Below, piece by piece: positions 45,264-56,298 of a stretch of 64,000 nucleotides of DNA. The stretch's first letter is position 1. The number at the start of each line of letters is the position of its first letter. The stretch is from Tetragonia tetragonoides (lineage: Eukaryota; Streptophyta; Magnoliopsida; Caryophyllales; Aizoaceae). The notes below the pieces were generated by a model. It was given only the letters and a program-made list of their open reading frames with translations. It had not been told where the DNA came from and made no database searches. The translations under genes and the position numbers were made by a program. The stretch lies in NCBI GenBank assembly GCA_038025085.1, contig CM076151.1, forward strand, positions 12,870,501 through 12,934,500, read 5' to 3'.

Positions 45264-46116
45264 CAATTGACACTTTTTCTAGAGTTGACGGTGGGACATG
45301 ATCCCAGGCTTGGGATGAAATTGTGAAAGTAAAAAGAGAGCAAAAGTTTTGATAGTTCGTAGAGTTTGTCTTGTGTTTTCTGATTGTAATATAAGAACAG
45401 GTCAATTTTACCAATGTATGAAAACATGAAAATTACCTCTCAAATATGAGAGTACTTATCTAGTAAGCTGTGTTTGGTTATACAAAAATATTTTCTAGAT
45501 TAACATTTATGTTCAAAGTATTAACTGGTCATATATTCCTATTTCCTAACAATATTTTCTGTGGCAACCAAAAACAGCTCTAATTTTTGCTAATTGCCGT
45601 TGGTTGAATATTCCAAACCCTCCATGGTTTATCCATGATTACAAAGAAAGATTAATACACTGAACTGCATATATTTGTAATTTTTTTTTTGTTTTTTAAA
45701 GTCAAAGGACAATTTGTATAATTATGGATTTAAAAAAAAATTAACAGGGACGTGCTCTATGCTAGGACGTGGCAACGAGAACAGTTCGTTGTAGACATGA
45801 TCAAGGCATTTGATTTGAGCAGAGAGATTGTTGATTAACTGTGTTTGCTATGTAAGAGAAGAGAGATAATCACCTCCCCATTTATTTCTTTATATTTTTT
45901 TTATTTATGTAAAAAAAAAATTAATAATTTTTTTTTCTCGTCATTGTCCGCGTTTTTCTGCTCCATCAAAAACTCACCCATTCATTGTTGCCCTTTATTC
46001 AGGATCTCTTGCTTTTCTTTTTCTCACATTCTCTCTCTTTCTCTTTTTTTCCTCATTCCTCAAAACTCCCCTTCTCTGCCTCTCTCATCATTGTCATTCA
46101 ACGAACACCGACAAAA
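45264..46116. other. 3' region of the CCHC gene and ADF leader
   Basis: No further gene is seen. The first part is probably 3' untranslated sequence. The last ~200 bases are very pyrimidine-rich (TTTTTCTCACATTCTCTCTC type), which fits an ADF 5' untranslated leader. Confidence 0.5.
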
Positions 46117-48215
46117 ATGGTATGTTTTTCCTCTTTTTCTTCATTTATGTTCTTGCATTTTATGATCATTTGTTTAAACAACGATTGTGGTGATCATGGT
46201 GTTCAATGCTTATTGATTTCCGTCGTTTGTAATTAGTTAACAAGTCCTACACCGTGTTTAATCTACGTTCATATGCATGAGGCTGCCTCATACGAGATTC
46301 ACAAATTTTGATATATGTATATGTCACAAGAGCTGGTATAAGTTGGGTCACCTCTAACAAATTACAGACCAGGAGATTTCTGTTTATTACATCGAATATG
46401 AGACATGTATAGCTTACGTGGGAAATCGTGGAATTGTTTGTTCCCTTTTCTTTCTTCTATGTTTGACCAATTTTATTTTTTCGATTTTCATTTCATCTCA
46501 AATAATCACCATGGTCAATTCTATCATCATATCATTCTCCTTGAATCTTAGTGGTTGTTTCGTCTTGAAACCCATTTGTTACAAGTCTACAAGATGTAGA
46601 AAATGACAGAAAACTATTCAAAATTTGTCCATGTATGTTGATCACCTTAAACTGCTCGATCATGAATAGTACTCGGCAAATTCTAAAGTAATGGCCGTTG
46701 TTTATTTGTTTTGTGTACTTCTATACAGATTTTCACATAATTGATTGAATGTTCCTGTTTTATGATTATTACCCCTCTTGAGTCTCAATCCATGTTAGAT
46801 TATACGCATATTGGGGTTGCTAATTCCTACGTCATAAGATGTCAGGTAGCCTAGTTGGTAAACACGGTTAAAAAAATTGAAACTTTCTTTTGTCTCCCCT
46901 TAAGTTTGTTTTTGGGAATGAATACATAAATGACCTTGCAAAGGCTTAAATAAACATATAGAGTAGTTACAAACAGCATGATCACAGCACAGATTTCATT
47001 CATTCATGTATGTATGTTGCTCTTTTAATTTCATTGTTATTAATAATTGTGATGATGGAAACCAAAAATGGGGGTGCGTGGGGTAACTCAAATAGGCGAA
47101 CGCTGCGTCTGGCATGGCCGTGGAAGATGAGTGTAAGCTGAAATTTCAAGAGCTAAAAGCGAAGAGGAGCTACCGGTTCATCACCTTCAGGATTGACGGC
47201 CAACAAGTGGTTGTGGATAAGATTGGGAACCCTGAAGAGAGCTATGATGACTTCACCAACTCCTTGCCTCCTGATGAATGCCGCTATGCTGTCTTCGACT
47301 TGGATTTTACTACCGAAGAGAACTGTCAAAAGAGCAAGATCTTCTTCATTGCCTGGTACTCACTTCATTTTCCCTTACTCCTTTGTTGTCTCTTCGTTGT
47401 TGAACAGTAGTAATAATGTTAAGAAAGTATAGGAGAAAACTTGGCGAAAACCCCTAAACTTTACAACATTTTGTCGAGAACACCTTATTTAATAAAACAA
47501 AGTTTGTCTGATACCCCCTAACAAAAATAACAACCATGTTCAGTATCTGATTTTGTGTTTTGTTTCCCGTTTTGCTCTCACGTGAGTATCTGATTAGCCT
47601 ATAACATTCTTGTTTAGCTCTAAAGTTTCGAGCTTAGTTGAACAATAGTGCTGCAGATCAGGTTACACAAATTGTTTTAGAATAGAACATGTAATACAGT
47701 AACTTTTTGAAACTTATACTACTAATTTCTTAGTGTGAAAAAGTTGTTGAAATTCTCTGTTTATTTCCATCCCAAACTTGTATGTCAGTATCTGATTGGT
47801 CTGATGTGTGGAAATATATGCCATTGGAAAAATCCAAAATGTCAGACAATCAATGTCATTTGTACCTGAAACAACTTGGACAGTAAACATTGCCTTGTTA
47901 AAATTCTCTGTTTCATTCCGTTCTTTAAATGGAAACTTGTATCTGATTAGTCTGATGGGTAGAAATATATGCCATTGCTAAAATCCAAAATGTCACACAA
48001 TCAATGTCATATATCATGTATATGAAACTAACTGGACAATATTTTGTGCACAATGGCATAACAGGTCTCCTGACACATCAAGGGTGCGAATGAAGATGGT
48101 GTACGCAAGCTCAAAGGACAGGTTCAAGCGAGAACTTGATGGGATTCAAGTTGAATTACAGGCCACAGATCCAAGTGAGATGAGCTTCGACATCATAAAA
48201 TCGCGTGCACTTTGA
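46117..48215 (+). CDS. ADF: Actin-depolymerizing factor (ADF/cofilin), 3 exons
   Basis: ADF/cofilin binds actin monomers and filaments, severs filaments and speeds turnover in the cytoplasm. Exons are 46117-46119 (the ATG alone), 47096-47355 and 48065-48215, giving 137 residues, the normal plant size. The protein starts [21 protein letters not shown], with Ser6 in the place phosphorylated in plant ADFs. [19 protein letters not shown] and the actin-binding helix [20 protein letters not shown] follow, and the end is [12 protein letters not shown] first intron directly after the start codon is the known hallmark of plant ADF genes and decides the start here, since the in-frame ATG at 47114 would drop six residues and Ser6. 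It is about 980 bases long. All introns are GT-AG. The gene is intact. Confidence 0.95.
47749..48045 (+). repeat. ~150-bp tandem duplication in ADF intron 2
   Basis: Two adjacent blocks share AAATTCTCTGTTT, AAACTTGTAT, GAAATATATGCCATTG and AATCCAAAATGTCA in the same order, offset by about 150 bases. The copies differ by scattered changes and small indels. They end about 20 bases from the intron acceptor. Confidence 0.8.
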
Positions 48216-49897
48216 ACACTTTTCCTTATTTGGTTGATCCATAACTTTGATATAATTCGTCGCAATTCATCCATGAGTTCTTCACCTTGCTGTTAACTTG
48301 TGATCATCATCAGCACCCTACTGTTGTTGTTGTTGTTGCTTACAATGTTGTTTAAATTTGCACTGTGTTTACTTAGCTTCTTTTTTCCATAAGACATAAG
48401 ACACACAAAAAAAAAAGAAAAGAGGTTTTCAGAAATTTAAGATGTAGTGCAGGGATGTAACATTATGTTATGCACTCTTAAAAAGTCCAGCACTATATAT
48501 GGGTTGTTTGTTAGCCATTTATATGTTATTATTATTATACCATGGCAACCAAAAACTCAAATATTCTTTTGTTTATGGACATATATTTTGATGAATTTAC
48601 ATTTTGGGTGGATGATTTTATAATTGTATGCTTTATTTTTGTAAGTATGATTTTTTTTTCTTTCTGAGGTATTTGATGACTGGCGGCTTCGTTGTTCAGG
48701 CCATGATCAATTTTTGAATAAGATTGTGTATTTTTTTTTAAAATTGTTTTTTTGACAAAGCAAGATATGCATGTGGTTTGAACGTGCCAAAATATGGCAT
48801 TAAAAAAAAAAGTAACTTATAGGTAGACCTGGCAAACGGGTCGATTAGGTCGGGTTGGGTCAAATACGGGTCGAATACATCAACACGGGTTCGGTTTCGG
48901 TTACCAAACGAGTTTGACAAATGTTGTCTCACAACTTTTGGGATTCATGTTGAGTTCGGTTTCAGGTTACCCAATGGCTTTGACAAATGTTGTCTCACAA
49001 CTTTTGGATTCAGGTCAGGTTCTTTTTGGTCTCGGGTCAAAACAGGTCGGGTCATTTCCAATTTAAACCTTTTCAAATCGGATTTCGATCAGATTTGTAG
49101 TGGATCGGATTCGGATCGAATCAATTTTTACCAGCTCTACTTATATGTCTATCCGTCTACAGGGGCATGGTACAATGAACACAAAACTTCTTTGTCCAAC
49201 ATTGACTAAGCTTTCCTCTATGATGGCAAACTGATATTTTAAGATACAAAAATAAACTTCCACAAAAGAGGGCCGTTTTGTTTTTGGTGCCAACCTGTAA
49301 CAATTGAATGACAAAAAGTTACATTGATTCTCATCAATGGAAAAATGAAATTGTTATTTTCATATTTAAAATTACTTTTATAATACTAAATTTTAAAAAA
49401 AATACTTTTATAATACTAAATTTCTATGATTTTTATTTGTATATTTTGAGAGAGATTCATATTCATGGTTGAAATTCGACATAAAACAACACTTTTTTTA
49501 TATATAAAGGGAGTAGTTCATACTTTATAGGACTTTTAATAATTCTGTTACATTGCAAGTCGAGTTCATGTATAAGGTGATTAGCAGTATCAATTTTTCA
49601 TCCAAAAGTATTGCTTTTTTCCGCACATGTATCATCTTTAGCAGCCTCATATATAAAGTTGTGTCATGCATAGTGAAGCAGCCACCTAAATGGAAATTAG
49701 CTAAGTGTGAAACCAAAAAGATGACAAGACTTTCTAACTTGGGTACTACACCTTAGTGACCTTACACAATACCTTAGGCATTTCAAATGGACTATATATG
49801 GAGTACAAATGGCTAGAGACGAAACCACATAAGTTGCTCAATCTCTTTCCCAAACCAAAAAAACAAACCAACAAAACCTGAGGATAGAGAAATAAAG
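48216..49897. other. ADF 3' region to first O-methyltransferase, no gene seen
   Basis: It holds ADF 3' untranslated sequence, the element at 48834-49139 and AT-rich spacer. TATATAT at 49793-49799 lies about 100 bases before the first O-methyltransferase start and could be its TATA box. Confidence 0.5.
48834..49139. mobile_element. MITE with TAGACCTGGCAAA ends
   Basis: The left end TAGACCTGGCAAA pairs with the right end TTTTACCAGCTCTA as imperfect inverted repeats. The interior is full of GGGTCGGGTTGGGTC, GGTTCGGTTTCGG and CGGATTCGGATCG words, a known style of plant hAT/MITE elements. A ~60-base piece, TTTGACAAATGTTGTCTCAC and onward, is duplicated inside. No coding frame. Confidence 0.65.
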
Positions 49898-50409
49898 ATG
49901 AGTCTAAGTAGAGAAGAAGAACTTGATCATGAGGCCTATTGCCATGAGCTTAGCAACTTGGGCAGTGCCTGCTTATGTACTCAAAGCCATCTTAGAGCTA
50001 GAAGTGCTTGAAATCATCAAGAAAGCGGGCCCTGAGGCCCAATTGTCTACGGCCGAGATTGCGGCCCAACTACCCACCAACAACCCGGATGCTCCGGTGT
50101 TGTTGGACCGCATGCTCCGCCTCCTAGCTAGCTACTCTATACTCACTTTCTCTATCAAAACCCGGCCCGATGGCGGCATTGAGAGGGTCTATGGGCTGGC
50201 CCGTGTTTGCAAGTTCTTGACCAAGGATGAGGATGGTGGTTCCTTTGCTCCTTGCGCTCTTTTTCACCATGGCAAGGTTTTCTCACATGTCTTGTAAGTA
50301 AAAAGTTCCGCTTTCCAAATGAGTTTTACCGTGATTTTTGGTGAGACGAGAATCACTTTTTAGTGAAACAATGGTCACTATCCTTGATAAGTGACCCTAT
50401 ATTTCGGAT

Positions 50410-50679
50410 ATGTTTGGCAAAATTAGTTATGAGCGTAAATGTAAAATATAAAAGAAGGAAAGAAATTAGTACAAAATAGTTGAAAGTTGTTACGAAAAGG
50501 TAATAAACTAGCCGTAGTTATAGGTTAAGGTTGGCAGGGATAACTTCACAAAATTAACTGTAGTTGTAGCTGCAAATTGAAAAAAAAAACTGGCAAATTG
50601 TTTGGTAGCTGATCAGAGTAAAAAACACTAGCTACAAGTTGTAACTTTTATTGAAAAGTTGACTGTTTAAGCCAAACAT
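50410..50679. mobile_element. MITE in intron 1 of O-methyltransferase copy 1
   Basis: The ends ATGTTTGGC and GCCAAACAT are perfect inverted repeats about 270 bases apart. The interior has AACTAGCCGTAGTTATAGG and GCTACAAGTTGTAACTTTTA palindromic words. No clear target duplication. The matching intron of copy 2 lacks it. Confidence 0.6.
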
Positions 50680-50849
50680 GACCTAAGTAGAGACCCTATT
50701 TAGTGTGAGTTGTTGTCATACAAGACTTGCTTGCTCATCTTGTCGATCATTAGGACATATATATTTAGGAGTAATTCGGACGTATTTGTTTAGGGAGCTG
50801 TAATAATGTGGAATCGAATAATCCATTTGGCTTATTGAGCTTCGCAAAA

Positions 50850-53800
50850 AAAAAAATGGGGATGAGGTATCCTGAATCTGATTGTGAAATGGTTGAGCGG
50901 ATTAAAACGATCTTGAGAGATGAAGAGGTGGAATGGGAAAAAAACAAGGAAGAATGAGGATCGAGTGATGTTAGAGAAAAAGTCAGCGTTGAGGCGTTTA
51001 ATTAAAAAGCACAACCCAGGAAACAAAATTTGAAGACTTGAGTGAGAAGGATATAGCTAAGGTGTGGTCGTGTGGAAGGAAAGTAATCTGCAATGGAGGT
51101 ACGCCCCATCGAGAGGTAACTCTGGAGGAGTTTTATTGATTTGGAGGGAGTCTTTTTTTAAAGTGGAGTCTGAAGTGGATTAGCTTGCAGTGGAGCACTG
51201 GTGGAGAACAATTTTGAATGTTCCATTGCCACAATTTATGCACCAACAGATGTGAATCATAGGGCAGCTGTGTGGGGGGACATTATTGATGACCTGGCTT
51301 CCCAACGCCACTTATCAACTGATGAACTTCACAGAAGAAAGTGTGATATAGCAGAATTGTGGAAGTGGTATAGACGACGTGAAACCTATTGGGCTCAAAT
51401 GGCAAGATCGAAGTGGTTGAAAGCAGGGGATAAAAACACAAAATTTTTTCATGCCGTGGCTTCAAGTAGGAGGAGAAGGAGAAGGAATGGATTAATCTCT
51501 CTTAAGTTGAATGACAGAGTGTTCACGAAACCCGCAGAAATAAGGAGAGAACAGTTAATTCAAAAATATTTTTTCTGAGGAGTATTTATCGAGACCTGTT
51601 TTTGAGGGTATTGGGCTGAAGACATTACAACCTGAGCAAGCTGATCTTTTGATTGAACCATTTAGTGAAGAAGAAATTCAAGCAGCAGTGTGGCAATGTG
51701 AAGGTTCGAAGGCACCGGGTCCGGATGGATATAACTTCAACTTCATAAAAGGAGCATGGAACTTGATAAAGAAAGAGGTGATTGATTTTCTGAATGACTT
51801 CTGGGAAACAGGCTCATTTCCAAACAACATTAATGTGGCGTTCATTAGTCTAATCCCAAAAGTAGATGTCCCCGTGGAGTTGAAGGATTTTCGACCTATA
51901 AGCATGATTGGAGCCCTGTATAAAATTTTGTCAAAGCTTCTGTCTACCAGGTTGAAGAAAGTGATGGACACTTTGGTTGGTGATTGTCAATCTGCTTTCA
52001 TTGGTGGGAGGCAAATTTTGGATAGCTCGTTAATAGCTAATGAAATCATGGAATCAGCGTCAAGACAGAAAGAGAAAATTTGTGTCTGGAAATTGGATTT
52101 TCATAAAGCTTACGATACAGTGTCATGGTCTTTTGTGGAGTGGGTTTTGAAGAGAATGAACTTCCCACTACAGTGGTGTCACTGGATTCATACTTGCTTG
52201 AGCTCGGCTTCAGCATCGATTTTGGTGAATGGATCGCCTACAAAGCCTTTCAAGTTAAAAAAGGGGGTTGCAGCAAGGTGATCCCTTATCCCCCTTTCTA
52301 TTTAATCTCGTGGCTGAAGTGCTAAATTGCTTATTCTTCAAAGCAATAGAGCTGGGTGATCTGGTTGGGGTCAAAGCTGCTCCGGAGGGGAGGGTGTTTT
52401 CTCATCTCCAGTTTGCGGACGACACAATTGTTTTTTGTCCGGCAGAAAGGAGGTATTTGAACGTGGTCAAGAAGATACTGATTTTATTTCATCTGGCTTC
52501 GGGTCTCAAGGTTAATTTCCACAAATGTGCTTTGATTGGGGTGAATGTTGAAGATGAGTGGCTAAAGAACATGGCGAAGGAACTGCATTGCAAAGCTGAA
52601 CACCTGCCTATTAAGTACCTGGGGTTACCTTTAGGTGCTAATTCTCATGTTGTAGAGTTTTGGAGACCTATTATAGAGAAGATGGAGGAGAAACTAGCTA
52701 CTTGGAGAGGTAAATTGCTATCTATGGGAGGGCGCCTAACATTGATCAAAGCTTCACTGGAAGTGATTCAGATCGAAAGCCTGTGTATTTGGTGAGTTGG
52801 AAAAATGTAGAGAAGCCTAAGCATTGTGGGGGGCTTGGAGTGGGAAACATTAAGGAAATGAATGTCGCTTTGTTAAGTAAAATGGTTATGGAAATTTTTG
52901 ACTGAGGAAGCTAGCCTATGGAAGGAGTTAATTTTGGATAAATATAAAATTGGTAATATTAAGGTGCCTAGAAAAGGGGGGATATGGAAGGATATTGTTA
53001 ACTAACTGTGTTAGGAAAAATGAGAAAATAGTGGAGACTCTCAAGGAAGGAATCATGGTGAAGGTGGGTGATGGTGTGAAGACAAAATTCTGGCTTGAAA
53101 TTGGGTTGGTAGCCCGTAAATCCTGTATATGGCGTGGGTTCGCGCCACCGAAGGTTGAGACATTCATGTGGCTAGCGTGCTTGGGGAGGTTGAAAACCAA
53201 AGATCGATTGTTAAAGATGGGCTTTAGGTGTGTTGCAGATACTTTGTGTGTACTATGTGAGGATGAAGATGAGGATGCCTACCACTTGCTAATTCACTGT
53301 CGTGTTGCTAGTGCCCTCTGGAGTTCATGGCTGAACATATGGGGAGTTAGTTGGTGCCCACCATTTTCGATGGTTGACTTCTTTCATCAGTGGTGTGCCT
53401 TAGTCTCAGGTAATCATTTTAAAAAAATCTGGGTGACCTTTGCTTTTGTTGGGGTTTGGACTTTGTGGAAGGAACGTAATGCTAGATTATTTCAAAGGAA
53501 AAGATGTGATGGAAAGGATTTGATTGATGTTGTGATGTTGCGACTAGCCTGGTGGCTAAAAGCCTGGGATAAAGATTTTCCATATACACCACAGGATGTG
53601 TGTAGGGAACCTCGGTGCCTCAAAGTCAGCAAGCAAGGTATAGTGCCCAAGGTTGGTTGTGAATGGGAAGCACCACCAATTGGCATTCTCAAATGGAACG
53701 TTGATGCCTCGAGTAAGGACGGATGCGGTGTGATAGGAGGTGTCTTGAGAGACTGGAAAGAAGCGTTTCGTTGTATATTCTCATGTAAGGTGAGGGTACA

Positions 53801-54213
53801 TGAAATCAATCAAGCAGAGGTAGTGGCCATATACAAGGCGCTTAATGTAGCTTTGAGGAAGGAATGGGTGTTGAACTTTGAGATTATTGTTGAATCCGAC
53901 TCGAGCAATGCTGTCAAGTGGTGTAACTCAAGAGTTGGAGGGCCATGGGAGGTTCGGTTCGAACTCAATTTTATCCGACATTTCAAGGAGTGGTGGCCGA
54001 AGGTGAGAATAACCCATAAGCCACGTAGTTCTAATGCAGTGGCTGACGGTTTGGCGAAGCAAGGATTAGGGAGAGACACTGACCTTGTGGCATGGTTGTA
54101 AACTGGAGTGTGAATTCTCTGTATTAGCGGCCATTTCTAGGCGTGTCTTTGTATTGCTTATAAGCCTTATAAGCTAATTCATTAATAAAATGAGTCCCTA
54201 ATTACCAAAAAAA
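50850..54213 (+). mobile_element. L1-type LINE, degraded, in intron 1 of O-methyltransferase copy 1
   Basis: Domains appear in the normal ORF2 order. An endonuclease remnant (GNSGGVLLIWRE, then IATIYAP) comes first near 51110-51250. The linker follows, with [15 protein letters not shown]. Next is reverse transcriptase with SKAPGPDGYNFNFIKGAW, FRPISMIGALYKILSK, LDFHKAYDTVSW and the catalytic FADD at about 52420. A zinc-binding region (CVLCEDEDEDAYHLLIHC) near 53250 comes next, then RNase H with WNVDASSKDG, ESDSSNAVKW and HKPRSSNAVADGLAKQ, ending at 54101. The tail has ATTCATTAATAAAATGAG and a short A run. Frames break near 52270, 52795 and 52950, and much of the endonuclease is gone, so it is inactive. 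It lies in sense with the host gene. Confidence 0.92.
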
Positions 54214-55168
54214 ATGTTGTGGGGATGGACGATTAAGCTAAGACTGTCCCAAAAATAATGTTTGATAACTTAATAATGAGCCCTGATGAGCAGGTGTGGG
54301 AGCAATTTGAAGGACTTCGTACTAGAAGGTGGAGTGTCCCCATTCAAGAAGACTTGTGGAATGAGTGTATTTGACTACCTTGGCAAAGATCCAAATTTCC
54401 ACGAGGCTTTCTACAATGGAATGAAAGTCACTCTACTATTGTGCTCAAGAAAATTCTAGACACATAAAGGGTTTGAAAGTCTATCGTCGCTTGTTGATGT
54501 GGGGGGTGGCACCGGAGATTCCCTTAAATTGATTGTCACTACGTACCCTACAGTTAAAGGCATCAACTTCGTCTTGCCTCATGTCGTTAAAAACGCACCT
54601 TCTTATCCGGGTAAAAAATCTGAACATTCGTAGGTGTATATTGTACTGACATTGGTGCAATTGCGAAGTTTGTGTACATTCACTTATTTGTATATGACGA
54701 TTGACATGTGCAGGTGTAGAACATGTTGAAGGAGACATGTATGTTAGTATCCCTAAGGCGGATGCTATTTTTATGAAGGTGAGCTTTTTTAGTTTGGTCG
54801 TGTATATATCCGATCTCCGAATTAAATCAGGTGGTACAAGCAGGCTAACAGTTCTGTTGTTGTTGAAGTGGGTATTTCACGCAGGGGTTGATGAAGAATG
54901 CTTAATCCTACTGAAGAACTGCTATGCAGCGTTACCGGAACATGGCAAGGTAATTGCTTGCGAGTATGTAGTGCCTGGTGTACCAGAAACGAGCTACGCA
55001 GCTAAGTTGGCCTATTCTTATGATAACCTCATGTTGGCTATGCCTGGTGCGAAAGAGAGGACCAAGCAAGACTTTGAGGCCTTAGGGAAACAAGCTGGTT
55101 TTCAAGGTTTTCAATTAGTTTGCAATGTTTGTGGTTCTTGGGTCATGGAATTCCTCAAAAAGACTTAA

Positions 55169-56155
55169 ATCTCTCTGTTCAGAACCTCCTTGCTTATGTA
55201 TGTGGTCATGGAATTTTACAGTATTACTGCTGTAAAATTGTTGGTGATGGTCTGTACAATTGTACAGTACATATCATTCCATCAAATGTTTCTTTTACTT
55301 ATTGTCATAAAGATTTCCTGTATAACTAGAACTTGGCAGAAGAGTATCTAGGGAAATCAACTCTCTTATGAGTTTTTATGTTTGTCTTTCATTTATGTTT
55401 TTGTGGCACTACTTCCTAAAGTACCTTTTAATCATGATATTTCGAACACGATGGAAGATATATGCTGCATTTAAAAAAACCAAGTGTTGTCTTAGGACAT
55501 GGGCGCAGAAATACGGAACGTGGTTGCTGGGACATGGCCTTAGGACATGGGACATGATCGCTGGGACAAGGAACATGGGACATGGTCGTTAGGACAAGGC
55601 CCTGGGACATGGTTAATGGGACAAGGGACAACGAGCATACAACATGGTGGGCGCTGGGTCACGGGACATGGTCGCTGGGACAAGGTCCTGAGTCATGTGA
55701 CATGGGCGCTAAAACATGATTGTTAGGAGAATGCACAAGGGATATGGAACATGTTCACTCTATCCTCTAAGTAGCTCGGCAAGGATAACATACTCTGATA
55801 CTCAACTTTTCCACCTACTATCAACAAACTCTCCTCATGAATCACGATGGAATTCAAATGTCATTACATCATCCATCCCGTACGAAGCAAAAAAAAAACA
55901 TAAACAACTTTTAATTAAAGTGGTGCTAAACAATTCATAGCAGTACTACTTAATTTAGTCATTAACAAAACATAGTGGAGCTAGAACTACACTATTAATC
56001 ACGCACAAAATGTTCAAATCACTTGCACATTTACACAGTAAGACATCAACTCTTCAAATGATTCAAAGAACAATATTTAAGTGAAGTAAATTTAAATCTT
56101 GCCTCTTGAGTCACCATAGGATCCAATGTTCACATTAGCTGCGTAAGCTCCCAAT
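55169..56155. other. Spacer between O-methyltransferase copies 1 and 2
   Basis: No gene is seen apart from the GGGACATGG repeat listed separately. The last ~150 bases should contain the copy 2 promoter. Confidence 0.5.
55490..55725 (+). repeat. Irregular GGGACATGG minisatellite
   Basis: Words such as AGGACATGGG, GCTGGGACATGGCC, GGTCGCTGGGACAAGG and GGACATGGTTAATGGGACAA recur about every 15-25 bases. The phase is not fixed. The same GCTGGGACATGGGC core ends the tandem array in the RPC3 intron near 4395-4412. Open frames through it are repeat artefacts. Confidence 0.75.
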
Positions 56156-56163
56156 TATATATA
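56156..56163 (+). promoter_or_regulatory. TATA box of O-methyltransferase copy 2
   Basis: TATATATA lies about 135 bases before the start codon of copy 2. A TATATAT lies at a similar distance before copy 1. Confidence 0.55.
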
Positions 56164-56298
56164 CCTAGATAAGTTGCTCTAATTGAGTTTCATTCTGATT
56201 AGCAAAAAAAAATTGAGTTTCATTCTAAACCAAAAAAAACAAACTAAAACAAAATAGAGTAGATTGCTTAGGACTTTAGGAGAGTGGAAGTCTGAAAC

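Larger units (their letters stand above)
49898..55168 (+). pseudogene. O-methyltransferase copy 1, disrupted (COMT-like)
   Basis: The exon layout follows copy 2: 49898-50293, 54294-54610, 54714-54778 and 54869-55168. It is broken in three ways. A net 5-base loss near 49935 puts the original ATG out of frame, although an ATG at 49929 rejoins the frame. One base is missing near 54425, where copy 2 has ATGAACAGTCAC and this copy has ATGAAAGTCAC, and this leads to a TAG at 54457-54459. A 2-base loss just after it restores the frame, so the SAM-binding part and the C-terminus stay readable. Intron 1 is expanded by a LINE. Exons 3 and 4 are open and keep the catalytic-type FHAGVDEECL, CEYVVPG and GAKERTKQ segments. 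It was functional in the past, and a full enzyme is unlikely now. Confidence 0.85.

Noticed and set aside
49929..50297. Alternative start ATG making O-methyltransferase copy 1 intact
   Set aside because: It rescues the N-terminal frame, but exon 2 still has a frameshift and a TAG at 54457-54459, so the locus is kept as a pseudogene.
50857..54223. TGGGGATG on both sides of the LINE as a target duplication
   Set aside because: Only eight bases match, the right copy is separated from the A tail by five bases, and the 5' end of the LINE is not defined. It could be chance.
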